Assembly: GCA_949825065.1 (NCBI GenBank)
Contig: OX463849.1
Location: 42,839,234-42,903,233, forward strand
DNA length: 64,000 bases
Source: Odontocerum albicorne
Lineage: Eukaryota > Arthropoda > Insecta > Trichoptera > Odontoceridae
Direction of reading: 5' to 3'
The position numbers and the translations under genes are program-made. How positions within the stretch are numbered: position 1 is the first letter of the stretch; each line of letters starts with the position of its first letter. Below the pieces are notes generated by a model. That model was not told the origin of the DNA. It saw only the letters and a list, made by a program, of their open reading frames with translations, and did no database searches. Of this stretch, positions 1-12,177 are shown piece after piece.

Positions 1-317
1 CGTTATCATGTTCCAAGATCACTGCTATTGTCCGTTAGTTGAAACATATTTTCGGATGCATTGCCGTGGTTGACTTAGAAGATGACCGAGCATAATGTTC
101 GCTCGCTGTATTTAGAAGCGGTGTTTAAACATGAAGGAACCTTGAAGTCGAAACATCATATTGACTTTCATAATATTGTGGACAGTTAGTTACCCGGAGA
201 GTTTCATACTTGTCCAAATCATTGCAGCAGATTCTTCAGCTTTAATCTATGTTACATAATGATGAACTCCTTATACGAGTAATATAAATTCATATGGTTC
301 AGCCTGGTGTCTTGGCC

Positions 318-386
318 GATATTACCACACGGCAATAATGCTGTCAGGCTGTACTGTATACACCGAAAATGTAATACAATACAAAA
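318..386 (+). repeat. SINE family A, 3' tail fragment
   Basis: The stretch carries the tail signature that recurs across this window: a 'ttgccacacggcaataa'-like core followed by 'ctgtactgtataca' and a terminus near 'gtaatacaatac'. Full copies (for example 33192-33385) show this tail follows a tRNA-like head. Here the head is missing. No coding potential is visible in bases 1-410. Confidence 0.55.
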
Positions 387-410
387 TTTCTTTTTGTTCA
401 ACTTTAGTTT

Positions 411-878
411 ATTTGAATTCGATATCACATTTCAAAGATGAAGCCAACTAGTTAAAGATTTTATTTGAATTCGATATCACATTTCAAAGATGAAGCAAAC
501 TAGTTAAATATTTTATTATAATTCGATATCACATTTCAAAGATGAAGCCAACTAGTTAAATATTTTATTTAAATTCGATATCACATTTCAAAGATGAACC
601 CAACTAGTTAAATATTTTATTTGAATTCGATATCACATTTCAAAGATGAAGCCAACTAGTTAAACATTTTATTTGGATTCGATATCACATTTCAAAGATG
701 AAGCCAACTAGTTAAACATTTTATGTGAATTCGATATCACATTTCAAAGATGAACCCAACTAGTTCAATATTTTATTTGAATTCGATATCACATTTCAAA
801 GATGAAGCCAACTAGTTAAACATTTTATTTGAATTCGATATCACATTTCAAAGATGAAGCCAACTAGTTAAACATTTT
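411..878. repeat. 52-bp minisatellite, about nine units
   Basis: Nine head-to-tail units of 52-53 bp, each holding 'gaattcgatatcacattt', 'caaagatgaa' and 'ccaactagtt'. Units differ by one to four substitutions. Every full unit carries three palindromic hexamers (GAATTC, GATATC, ACTAGT). The array ends in 'aaacattttttaat'. No reading frame runs through it. Confidence 0.95.
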
Positions 879-1648
879 TTAATACGCTAATTGTATTCAA
901 TGTGAATTTAATTCCAGTCACGACATTTGGCAAATACGTATTAATTTTTTTACAAATTATCAGACGTGCTAAACTATGTACATAGTAATAAGATATGGAA
1001 TATAAATATGAAATAACGTTTTTTCCTTCTTAGAATTTGCTAACAGACACTGCGTTACATGATTAGACATGGCATCGTATAGACATTTCGTTCATGTGTC
1101 GAATCTTATATTTTATTTTCTTGAAGTCTTCAGACTTTTTGTATACTGTTTTCAAGTACACAAAAAATATTTGTAATAAATCTTTCCATGTTGATTTCCA
1201 GAGAAAATATCAATGGCTTCACGGAATATTTCATAAATTTATTAATTTGCGTTCAAATTACATGTTTTTTTTATTTTATACATTTACCAAACATAAATAC
1301 AAAAAATATCTTAAAAACTACTCTAATTGAAATATTATAACTATTAATTAACCTAATTTGAATTTCTTACAATTCATTTTGAATTTCTGTTTTAATTTTT
1401 GTTGTTTTTGTATTTCTGTATATTTTTGTTTTTATTTTTATTCTTATGATTGTGTGCGGTATATTGTGGGATGAATATTTTCGGTCTTTCTGGAGAGATG
1501 ATGTGTGAGGAGTTTAATTTCGCATGATGTTTCCAGTTGTAATTGAGTGTCACTGTTTGTCAGGTTGATGAGAACGTGCATCGGGGTTTTGTTTTTGTGT
1601 AATCAAAAATCGGAAAGAAGTATCGATTTATTTTTTCATGCTAAATAT
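879..1648. other. AT-rich interval, nothing recognised
   Basis: Unique-looking AT-rich sequence. A 78-codon open frame at 1094-1330 on the plus strand is Phe/Lys/Tyr-rich, as expected of chance frames here, and resembles no family I know. Confidence 0.5.
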
Positions 1649-1790
1649 CCTCAGTGAGATACAGGCAAAATACTAGTTTACTGGGGATACGACAAATGAA
1701 AGGCAACAAACCCAGATCCATTAAAATTGTATGTCCAAATTAAATAACCTGTTGTTTTTCGCAAATGATGTATATTTCTTGTCATGTGTA
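1649..1790 (-). repeat. Interspersed repeat family C, copy 1
   Basis: Reverse-complement copy of a roughly 140-bp repeat also present at 27082-27211 and 33734-33874. Shared landmarks are 'cacatgacaagaaatatac' at one end, 'aatggatctgggtttgttgc' in the middle and 'cttttgcctg...ctcactgagg' at the other. It adjoins the A-rich run and giant (TA)n tract at 1800-2340, and the 33734 copy adjoins (TTA)n, so the family appears linked to microsatellites. No protein is encoded. Confidence 0.75.
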
Positions 1791-1810
1791 ATAATAAATA
1801 AAAAAAAAAT

Positions 1811-2342
<532 letters not shown>

Positions 2343-2545
2343 TAGATAATCTTAATGTATAATATAATTTCTTAGAAATAGTTAACACCTACATACTATT
2401 TACGCCTAGATAACTATTCTTATACGAGTATATATTATAACTAAGAAGTAACTTCGTTTTAATTTCCTAAATGTTATTTTATTATGGATAATCTTAATAT
2501 GTAATATAATTTCTTAGAAATAGTTAACGTCTACATACTACTTAA
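2343..2545. repeat. Imperfect direct repeat beside the (TA)n tract
   Basis: 'ataatttcttagaaatagtt' plus flanks occurs at about 2345-2400 and again at about 2487-2543, a period near 142 bp. The intervening 'tattataact...' motif resembles the downstream edge of the tandem array at 9874-10300, suggesting a shared repeat family. Confidence 0.6.
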
Positions 2546-2864
2546 AACTAGATAACAATTCTCACAACTAATTATTAAGCAGACACATGCCCACTTGTTC
2601 CGTTCCATCATATTCACTCAGACCTTGATCATCTCAGCTTATACAGCAAGTTGATTAGTCAGGCAACAGATGATGCTTCTGGAGCCTGCGATTATAACGG
2701 AAAGGTAGATCGGACTTACTCTTGTAAGCCCCCAGGGTCAAATTATATGTGTGTGTCATTAGTTTTATACATCCGTTTCAAACTATCTTTGCCATGCATT
2801 TAAATAAATTAAGACGTTTGTCAATTGATCTCTATAATATTTTATTTATAAGTTTTGATTATTA

Positions 2865-2987
2865 TCATCACCATCACGCCGTGCCCCTATTAGAGTAGGC
2901 AGATATAACATATATTCACTTCATTCTATTCTGACACACATATTTCGTTTCTGCCACATCCACTGCCGCTATTCATGCATACTTTCA
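2865..2987 (-). repeat. LINE 3'-end remnant
   Basis: Read on the minus strand, it ends in the phrase that closes several LINE remnants here (compare 60560-60600): a 'ctgcctactctaataggggc' stretch followed by 'acggcgtgatggtgatgat'. Only about 120 bp of the 3' end is recognisable and no frame survives. Confidence 0.45.
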
Positions 2988-3285
2988 CTGCACATCCAAT
3001 GAATATTTCGGTTGTCCTTTACGTGACATATTTGATTAACTAAATGCCATATATTATAGTTGCCACATCCAAAGAATATTTCGGTTGTCCTTTACGTGGC
3101 AGATTTGATTAACTAAATGCCATATGTTATATTTGCCACATCCAATGAATATTTCAGTTGTCCTTAACGTGACATATTTGATTAACTAAATGCCATATGT
3201 TATATTTGCCACATCCAATGAATATTTCGGTTGTCCTTTACGTGACAGATTTGATTAACTAAATGCCATATCCAATGAATATTTC
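2988..3285. repeat. 73-bp minisatellite, about four units
   Basis: Units contain 'ccacatccaatgaatatttc', 'ggttgtcctttacgtgac' and 'tttgattaactaaatgccat'. Starts fall near 2990, 3063, 3137 and 3210, with a truncated unit at about 3266. Units differ by few substitutions, so the array is young. Confidence 0.93.
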
Positions 3286-4727
3286 GTTTCTTCTTTCTTC
3301 GAGGAATTTTCAACTTATCGATCGATTGTTACACTTTTTAAGCGTAATCAGTTGAAACTTTGAATTATCTAGCATTGTAATTAAAAAAATGATTTTATTA
3401 TGTTGACTTATATAATTTCATAATGTCTTTAATTTGGTGGCACAAAGCATCCTAGTTTTGGTGGATTGCATATTTAAAAAAAAAATGGGCCGACAGAAAA
3501 CACTAAAATGTTGCCAGCTTACCTATACAATATGACATCTTAGTATTCTAGGAATCGTTTCGTAGCCTCAACGTTACCTTAAAGTTGAGCGTGTCAATGA
3601 TAAATAGTATTTTCAATTATAGTGTATTTGATCGATAGTATCCTGAGGTGTCCTTTGTATACAGGAAATGTTGCATTATTCAACATTCGAATACTCATGT
3701 ATGTGACGTATGCACATTCCTAACGTTCCGATTGAATTCATTTTTATGTGTCGGCATCGCTCTTGTTATATACTATATAATATGTACTCGTATGTAATGT
3801 TTTATTTTCTATTCTTTTGAGCTGTCATCGATTTGACGTTTTTATTGTCATCTTTTGAAAATTATCTACAATCTTTAATTTTCTTTCTTCACAATACCAT
3901 ATTATTCCCCCCTTTTATTTGAATGACACGAGTTATTTATAACGCTATATATGAACTTTACGAGTATATCCTTCGAAGAGTACAAAGCATTTCACTGTCT
4001 TGCTCTTACGGTGGGGGTCTATAATCGCTGACAAGTGTATATTTGATCAAACCTAATAATTCCTTATTGACATGAGGGACATTTCAAAAGCATGTAACTC
4101 TTTAAATGTTATGCTTTAAAAAAAAACAAGCTGTTTGAACGGTTTCGTATGGTGTAAGTTTAATTATTTGTGGAAAAATCAACCCCGAGACTTTATTTAG
4201 CAGCCGTAGTTTCTGGAAAGCTATTTTCGAATAATAATGTTTTTATGGTTCCAAGTACCTTGTGTCCCATTTCCGCATTATATTTTAATGAATATAGTTC
4301 ATCTTCATTAGATGCAAGGCAGTCAAATGTCAATTTTTTTATATAAAATTACTTATGTTAGGTAAAATATTTTGAAACTAGGCAATTATTAATAACTTGA
4401 ATTTCTTAATTCAGTTGTGGATCACAAAACGATCGACATTATCCTATTTTAATTGAATGTTATACTGTCAAAATTATCGAAATGCCATAGACCTACAGTA
4501 AAATTATGTACTACGCGATAAGTTCCGACGTCTTAAAATTTGATACTAGTATTATAATAATTTTTTTTTATCGAGTTCTATATACGACTACTATATTATA
4601 ATGCTGTATTTAGGATAAAGTTGATAGTTTTTAATTTTAAATTAAATTATAAACTGTCAAAAGTCATAAAATCGAGATTTTTTTCAAAAAATTACAGAAC
4701 ACTAATTCCATTTATAATTTTGAGAAT
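3286..4727. other. Interval without recognised genes
   Basis: AT-rich, no repeat signature I recognise and no open frame beyond chance. Confidence 0.45.
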
Positions 4728-4831
4728 ACAATATAAGTATGTTTTCATACTTATTTTAGTCTTAATTTTGAGAATACAATATAAGTATTTTGTTTATAGT
4801 TAAGGCATTAACGCGGTGGAGGTTTAAAGAC

Positions 4832-5041
4832 ATTGTAATTTATTTTTATCAAACATTGTTTATTCCACTTTTTTGTGACGTTATAACCCTACCGGTTTCA
4901 AGGCTTTCACCTCATTTTCAGGGTAGCGCAAACAATCTTGTTTGCGCTCCCCTGAATATGAGGTGAAAGCCTTGAAACCGGTAGGGTTATACCGTCACAA
5001 AAAAGTGGAATAAATAGTGTTTGATGAAAATAAATTACAAT
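4832..5041. repeat. 210-bp near-perfect palindrome (foldback repeat)
   Basis: Left arm 4832-4935 and right arm 4938-5041 are reverse complements over 104 bp with about six mismatches and a 2-nt spacer. Each arm carries 'cttgaaaccggtagggttat' preceded by a small hairpin (GAGG, six-nt loop, CCTT). A single arm with the same order is found at about 33525-33625, so the unit is an interspersed repeat present here as a head-to-head pair. A direct repeat beginning 'acaatataagtatgttttt' (one mismatch) lies on both sides (about 4729-4760 and 5037-5070). Confidence 0.92.
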
Positions 5042-5735
5042 ATAAGTATGTTTTTATACTTATTTTAAACGTAATTCTCTAGAAACTATAATTTCTACTT
5101 AAAAAATGACATTATTGACATGAAATACTCATTTAGCGAATAATCAAATATTACGCCGGATCCACTACATTTTTGGATGAATAAAATGACACTTAAAACG
5201 ATATTAAATAAATTCTTGTGAAATTAAAATTTAAAACTTTGAGGCTATTATAAATTATCTATCGTACGACTGGTCCTTGCAATATTAACTGCAATATTAA
5301 CTGGGATATTTCCCTAGATGTATCAAATATTACCGTCAAATAATCATGTACGAAGCTTCATAGGGTTAGTTAAGTAAATTCTGAGATATATTGTGTGTCC
5401 CTGCATATATGTGTATTTAATGGCCAAGACTTGTGACAGTCTTACATTGAAATAACTTGTGACAGTCTTACATTGATGTACATACTCGTATTGTGCGTTG
5501 CATGCGGGCAGACTAGTAGCTTCTTATTATTGCTATGTGAGTGAACTTTTGATTTATCAATTAACCAAATATTGGTTCGGTTTCAACTGATATCGATAAT
5601 TTAATTGCTTATTTCGTTGAATTAATTTTGTTAAAGTAACTCCTGTTTTTTGTATTCTTTCGAGGAATAATTTCTTTATAATTTGATTTATACACAAAAC
5701 GGTTTTATAACAAAATTATTAGAAAATTCTCGACA

Positions 5736-6310
5736 ATGTATGTTACAACTAATCGAAATATTCAAATTTTAAATGTATTACACGATTACAATTGTAAGCG
5801 TATTTTAAAATCTATTGAGATGATAGTACATAACAGTATTTTAATATCTATTTTGATGTATGTGAGTGAAACGTGGATGTGGAAATATACTAAAAGGAGC
5901 CAAATAAATACTTTAGAAATGCGTGCACTGAGAAGAATACTCGGCTGACAATATATCATATATTACGAAATCAAGTGATAAGAGTTGAATGTGAACTTTG
6001 AATCGATGCATTAAGTAGGATGAACACTGAGTTGATTTGGTCATGTAAAACATATTAATTAAGATAGACTAACAAAATAAATTTACATTGCAAATTTGAG
6101 AAGGCGCGGAAACGGCCAGTGGAAATTATGGTTGGATCAAATGCATGATGTTTTGAAAGAAGGAAATATAAAATGTTAGAGAAATCACTGGATCTGTATG
6201 TCTTTAAAGGAGGTGAAAAATATGTCACAATAGTAAAGTTTTGCGCTCTGTTCTCTATGAGTATTCCACAAAAGGAAAACTGCGTGATGGTATGTATGTT
6301 TAGCGGAATG
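5736..6310 (+). pseudogene. LINE reverse-transcriptase ORF, C-terminal remnant (family 1)
   Basis: The plus strand reads as the end of a non-LTR retrotransposon polyprotein. A 70-codon open piece (5736-5948) contains 'SETWMWKYTKRSQ' and 'LEMRALRRILG', the conserved phrase after the RT domain. After the first stop the order continues in broken frames: a 'fGHVk' equivalent near 6036, a GRPRxxW-like site near 6110, and the closing 'ggcgtgatggtatgtatg'-type sequence near 6285. The 5' part is absent, as usual for truncated LINE insertions. At least one stop and several frameshifts make it dead. Other copies lie at 37905, 40580, 58680, 60130 and 63705. Confidence 0.65.
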
Positions 6311-6429
6311 GTTCTACTGGGACGTGTTGATGATTTTGATTGTTTGGTATTTAAATAAAATACGTCAATTAGCAATACGGAAAGAGAGAGTGAATGAATG
6401 TTTTATTTATCGGTAAGTGGGTATTTATA

Positions 6430-6720
6430 CATTTCAGAATGGGCGCGGGAGTGCGCCCGCGATATTTTTTTATCTCACTTCTGTGCGTGCCGAAACGAAA
6501 TGTGCGTGCCGAAATCGGCGAGACAGCGTGATGCGTTCTCTTTCTACTGTGGAATGTATCGTAAATAGTATTGTGGGTAAACAATTTGTTTACGGGACTG
6601 GCGCGCTGTCCGGCCGCGTCATGTTTTGGTATGTGACCTTTGAACATATCCAAAGGTCGTTTCGTCGGTCGTTGACCGTATGTGTTGACAATATTCAGCG
6701 ACGACCGTGGTTCCCACATA
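6430..6720. other. GC-rich islet of unknown nature
   Basis: GC content rises sharply above the flanks. It starts with an inverted repeat ('gggcgcgggagtgcgcccgc'), holds two 'gtgcgtgccgaaa' copies (6484 and 6502), and is open on both strands for more than 110 codons (plus 6417-6770, minus 6369-6719). Neither translation matches a family I recognise. A similar 'gcgcgggagtg' string sits in the probable LTR near 28714, so this could be another retroelement piece or a regulatory islet. Confidence 0.4.
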
Positions 6721-6770
6721 TGTATGAATTTATTTTATTTAGCTTATTGTGCTTCATTTATTCGAAGTAG

Positions 6771-8817
6771 TATTATTATTAATTTATAATTGTTATTTAT
6801 TTTATTTAAGTATAATTTCATGTATTTTGTGAAGAAATCGGTCTTTTGCTATAAACATAATAATATCAGTAATGAGATTCCTTAGACGTTCGTAAGACCA
6901 TCTAAATGTTACAACATAATAAATGCAAGTATTAGAGACATTCTTACTCGTACCTAGGGAGAATTAAGCTTATATCAACAGAATACATCCACAGAATATG
7001 CTCACAGATCTTTTCAAGTCACTTTTCACATTGTCTTAGATTATTGCATATATGATACCAATAAGGTCTAAAAAAATCGGCTTGAGCAAGTTAGAGCGTG
7101 TATGGGCGTTTATGACGATGTTACTGTTAAAATTTGATACCTCTACCCTCAGTAATGTCAACATCGATCGGAGAGCCGATATAAGACGCGTTGTTTCGTT
7201 ATATTCTGAAATTTTAAAAATTGAATATCCCGCGGGAATCAAGTGTGTCTCAAAAGAAGTGAAAACTTCTCACTCCGGGCTAGAAGACAGACCTATTACC
7301 AATAAGGTCACGAAGCTCTTGATTGTTTATGAAAAGATAAATCTATCTTCTTATTTTTTCTATTACTTTAGTATCTCATATTTCGGTGGTTAATACAATC
7401 TTAGAATTATTTCTCCATGCTTTTGTTCATAATGAAATAACTATTTGAACGTTAGGTTTTTACCAAAAAGGAAACATTAGACATCGTTCATTGTAACGAG
7501 GTAATAATATCGTAAATTTCTCCCAAATTGGACACCCGTCAAGATATATTGCTCATCGTTTAGCCAATTCACGCGAAAACCACAGCAACGTTAAGAGGTC
7601 GACGTGATTTCGCCCGCCATTTTGTGCCGGAATTCAAAGCTATGCATTATTCTGTTGGTAGGATAAAAAAAATCTACTTCCGTGCGTGGCTACTAACTTC
7701 TCGAGTCATAAATCTTGCCACGTTGAACCCTTTTTGTTGATTTTTGCGCCCAAAAGGTCGCAATTAAAAAGGGGTAAATGGTTAACCAATTTACTTGCCC
7801 AACAGTTTTATTAATCCACAAAAGCCATTTTCGTTTTCACGTTTATGTTCACGGTCTAAACGGTTTGTTGTGAGCTTAAGTGATATAAAATTCTGTAATC
7901 TATGAAAGGAAACTTGTTCAATCTAGCGAAAAGGAAATGAAAACTCTATTTCCAAATGAAGGAATCTTCGGAGAAAAATTACTTTTAATTAGGCTTAGGT
8001 TCCTATCGACATGTGCCTTGCGCCTGAACATAGAAAGGTTTTTCTTTCGAAAGTGAACAAAAACATTTTATGTCTAAGCTTACGAAGTCTATAATTTTCT
8101 TCATTTTGCATAAAACGCGTAGAGTCAAGAAAATAAGGATTTCTCAGAACTTCTTCTTTTAACGTTCAAAGAGACAAATTAAATAGTTTCTTAGATTGCT
8201 TCATATTTACTAAATGGAACGTCTATAATTTAATTGTAAATTTGTTGTCGACATTCACATACAGGTAACCCTCGCGTTACGTGATAAATTTGTTCTGGTA
8301 CAAATCACATAACAAGAAAAATGAGCAAAGTGAATTGATTTTAATCTGGGTGAAATAGGGGCTGGTTTCAAACGAAAAAAAAAAACTTCAAAGTTCCAAA
8401 AAAAAACAGTATTTTTTTTATTCTCAATTGAAGGCATGCATTACTTGTCCCTTTCGATCTGCTAACGAATTAACTGGGTCTTGCAATATCCTACTATCTT
8501 GGCAATATCCTACTATCTTGATGGCGCTGAATAGGTTGAAAGACAATTGTCAATTTTGTGGGAAAATAATGTTGTGGTGTGTTAATGGATAGTATTTTTT
8601 CTGATTTCTGAAGAGTTGTTTGTAGCAAATTCATTTCTCACAGGGTGATTGCGAAATTGAAGTCGGCTTTTAATTAAATACATCTTAATTTAATGTAAAT
8701 GACGCTATAGCAAAATCGTTTATAACAAGAGATACGTTTAAACATTAGACAAGAAGTATTCTAAAACACACGTATGTAGTGAAAATGTTCAATAGATTTT
8801 GCAATATTGGTTTGAAT
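6771..8817. other. Interval without recognised genes
   Basis: Contains a 13-bp direct repeat 'taccaataaggtc' at 7056-7068 and 7297-7309, a moderately GC-rich unique stretch around 7560-7780, and otherwise AT-rich sequence. I see no gene. Confidence 0.4.
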
Positions 8818-9309
8818 TTTTACTGGGATTTTATCTTCTCCCTGGCTCCATCCCAACTCATTGTCTGCGAAGACTGTTGGGGTCAGCTCTCCTCGTCCTC
8901 AGGTTGTATGCTCTTCTGTCCCGGACTACGTCCCCCAGGCCGTGCCTCTGCATCAGGTTATCTTTTTGCACCACCCATGAATTCTTTGGTCTTTCTCTGG
9001 TTGTTATTCGAGGAAGATCCATGGAGATTGCCTGGTTCACAATGTGATCGGGTGCTCTGCGTCCAACGTGCCCATACCATCTCAATCGCCTCTCCTCCAT
9101 CTTACTGTTGAAGTCTGTAACACCTAGGCTTCCACGAATGCGTGAGATTTTTATTTTGTCTCTTAGGGACACACCAGTTGACCATCTTAGCATGCGCATC
9201 TCAGCAGGTTCTAGTTGCCTAGAATAAAAGTTATACATCGTCCAGCTTTCGGAGCCATAGAGGAGTGCGGGTCCGACAATCGTTTGGTATACTTTTACTG
9301 AGATTTTAT
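8818..9309 (-). mobile_element. 5'-truncated LINE (family 2) with 17-bp target-site duplication
   Basis: The minus strand encodes 126 codons (9238 to 8858) of the polyprotein C-terminus of a non-LTR retrotransposon, with RQLExAEMRMLRWS, SLRDKI, 'LRWYGHVGRRAPDHIV' and 'RPKNSWVVQKDNLM' in order and a stop after 'SLRRQ'. The match to sister copies continues upstream to about 9292 in another frame. A direct repeat 'ttttactg[g/a]gattttat' flanks it at 8818-8834 and 9293-9309, as expected for target-primed reverse transcription. Sister copies: 29162-29826, 54607-54925, 56916-57407. The RT domain is gone, so it is inactive. Confidence 0.85.
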
Positions 9310-9589
9310 ATTTTGTTCTAATACTCGTATGTATTGATTGAATACATTTATATCATAGGTTTTTTTATGACCGTTTATTATTACGGAATAATTTTTTTTG
9401 TATCTTTTTTATGATTATTGATTTTATATTTATTGTGTATTATTTAAATGAATATACCAGATAAATGCGTTCCACAAGTTCGGTAGAAATACGTGTCTTG
9501 CGTAGAATATCTGGTATTACAAAATTTGATAAAGTAATGATTTGATAAATTATAACTGTTTGTTTGAGATTTATGTTATATGTAGAATA

Positions 9590-9725
9590 CATTTAGGAGT
9601 TTTGAAATAGTTTGGTCACATCGAGAGAGAATGAGTTGCAAAAAAAAACTTACGGAACAAATGTAATATGCCTGAAATTAATGAAGAGCGACGAAGAGGG
9701 AAAAGTGGATGGATGTTTTTTGGTT
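9590..9725 (+). pseudogene. Possible LINE remnant (family 1)
   Basis: 'agtttggtcacatcgagaga' recalls the WFGHIERM phrase and is followed by a run that could be a decayed 'RGxxRGKSGWM' site. Short and degraded. Confidence 0.3.
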
Positions 9726-9873
9726 GATATGATAAATGCTAAATAAATCTTCAGTTTTTATTGTGTTAAATTCTATTAATTATACTGGAATCTTTCAGTA
9801 TAAATCTTTTAAGTGTTTTAACATTATTTTCATTCTTTTTATTTTATTTCATAAAGTAATCTATAATACAACC

Positions 9874-10300
9874 ATTTGGCAAGGCTATACTTACTAATAA
9901 CATATATACAAATTTATATCTTAAAAACGTATCTCATTTATATATTATAACTATTTGGCAAGGCTATACTTATATACAAATTTATATCTTGAAAACTAAT
10001 CTCATTTATATTGGCAAAACTTTTTGGCAAGGCAATACTTATATACAAATTTATATCTTGAAAACTAATCTCATTTATATTGGCATAACTTTTTGGCAAG
10101 GCAATACTTATATACAAATTTGTATCTTAAAAACTAATCTCATTTATATATTATAACTATTTGGCAAGGCTATACTGATATACAAATGTATATCTTGAAA
10201 ATTAATCTCATTTATATTGGCATAACTATTTGGCAAGGCAATACTTATATACAAATTTATATTTTAAAAACTAATCTTATTTAAATATTATAACTATGAA
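9874..10300. repeat. ~70-bp tandem repeat, six units
   Basis: Units start with 'tttggcaaggc(t/a)atact' near 9874, 9954, 10023, 10093, 10160 and 10229 and continue through 'acaaatttatatcttgaaaa' and 'ctaatctcatttata'. Internal units alternate between 'tatattataactat' and 'tattggcataact' endings, hinting at two subtypes. Confidence 0.92.
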
Positions 10301-12177
10301 CTAACTTAATTTTAATTACCTGCATGCCATTTTATTTTTAATGATCTTAATATTTTATATTATTATTTTCATTTACACTAATCAAAATTTTTTCTATTTC
10401 TTGTCTTATTTTGTCTTTTTCGTTCGTTAATTATTACTTGACTTATATAATATCACATTCAAAATTTCTACGAATTAACTCGACCATCTTTTGTTACATA
10501 AAATTATTAAATAACTTCCTTAACTCGGTGTAAGGAAGCCGTAAAATGAATTTATTTAAAGTAAAGGTTAGCAAGTTCTGGTTATTTATGATTACTATTT
10601 TGGGAATTAACATTGTCTCCTTTAATTTAGTCATCATAAGTTTGAAGGTTATTTCTTGCGTTTACATTTACATAAAATTAATCAAAGGGAAATGTCCTTA
10701 TTTATTTTAACTTCAAGATATTAAAGCAATTTCAAATATTTTAATCTTAAATTACATTTTTTATGTGGCTAATCATTGATCGAATCAGGGATTTTAAAGT
10801 GTTCAGTATCATTATCATCATTTTCCTAGTTTCGTTTTTGCATCGTAGCGGCTTTGGATGGTTCAGGATGCTGTGCATCTCCAATTACTTAGAGTAAACT
10901 AAACATGTAAAATATTACAAAGAGTTTGGAGTGCTGGTGCAACGAAGGACAGATAACAATGGGAAGGCGTGGATTTGCTTTCTATGAATATTGGTCGGTA
11001 AAAGAGAAGAGTGGTTTTAACACTTTTGATTATACTATCCTAGACATGGAATTGTAACCATAAGAAATACTTAACTTTTTATTAAATTTACCTAAAATTT
11101 GATAACTCCAAAGGTTTTTTTAATTAAATATAGATTTTATGTGCAGCTGCAATATTAACATTATAAAAATAAAATTCAAGTAAAACAATATCTCTATAAT
11201 AAAGGTCTCAATGCGATACTTAACAATTTCTAAAGTATATATTATACTAGTAATGTGCCTTTACCTTCAAACGAGAAATGTCCTAACATATTTTGGGCCT
11301 TTTGTTCCCGCTATTTAGTGTAATAGAATCGGAAGACTAATGTAAAAATATACATTTCTCTTTGTAATCTTGAGGTTTTTCCATAATGCCTGAGGATTTC
11401 TTTATGAATTTTGTGAGTAATATAGTACTGCGGCCCAATTTTCTATGAAATACGTGATGCTGGGCTCAGAATTTCTTGGTCATTGAAAATTATTGTTGCA
11501 AATTTATCTGAATAGTTTTGGCTACCAAACCAAATTGAATATTGTTAAGGACCTCCTTATAAGTTGTGATTTCAGAAGACACTTTTATTTGCCATATTGA
11601 AAATAAATAAAGGGTTTTCATGAAAAGGGACAGAGTTAGTAATAAAAAAAAAGTAAACCCCTCTTGTATCTGGAGTACAAATTTTGTTTTGAGTTTTTGT
11701 AAGCAAAATTAATAGTCGGGGTAAAAGAGGAGATCCTATAGTATTTATTACCAATAAAACAAGATTAAATTATTTCAGGCTCCGATAAACTCCAGCACGT
11801 AATTTGTTTCAATAAAGTTTACTTCAGCGTAGATTTTTTCAGACTACGTCCTAGCTGGCAGGATGAGAAATACAGGTTTGAAAATTCACGTATATATAAA
11901 ATTTTATTGATTTAGTGAAAAAATTACAACAGGACTCTCCACTATCTCAACTTGATTAATACTATCTTTTTTTAAACATGCTCCACTTAATTAAGTCAGA
12001 TTTTTAAAATTCTCTCCAGAATGTCCTGATGTGCACCAGATACTGTGATAGTCCCAGCGTTTAAAAGTCTCCATCTTCTTTTATTGTCCAGTTATTCACG
12101 TGTTGTGTTCATCTGCAGTCTACTTTGTTTTATTTATTTTCCCTTCAGTTCGACCACATTTTTTTTCTCCTATTGAT
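10301..12177. other. Interval without recognised genes
   Basis: AT-rich sequence with no open frame over 60 codons that looks coding and no repeat signature I recognise. Confidence 0.45.

Noticed and set aside
411..470. Cloning-vector polylinker contamination, because EcoRI and EcoRV sites are fused
   Set aside because: The motif is part of a nine-unit genomic minisatellite with sequence variation between units; no vector sequence adjoins it.
411..878. CRISPR array
   Set aside because: The repeats are contiguous without unique spacers, and the genome is eukaryotic.
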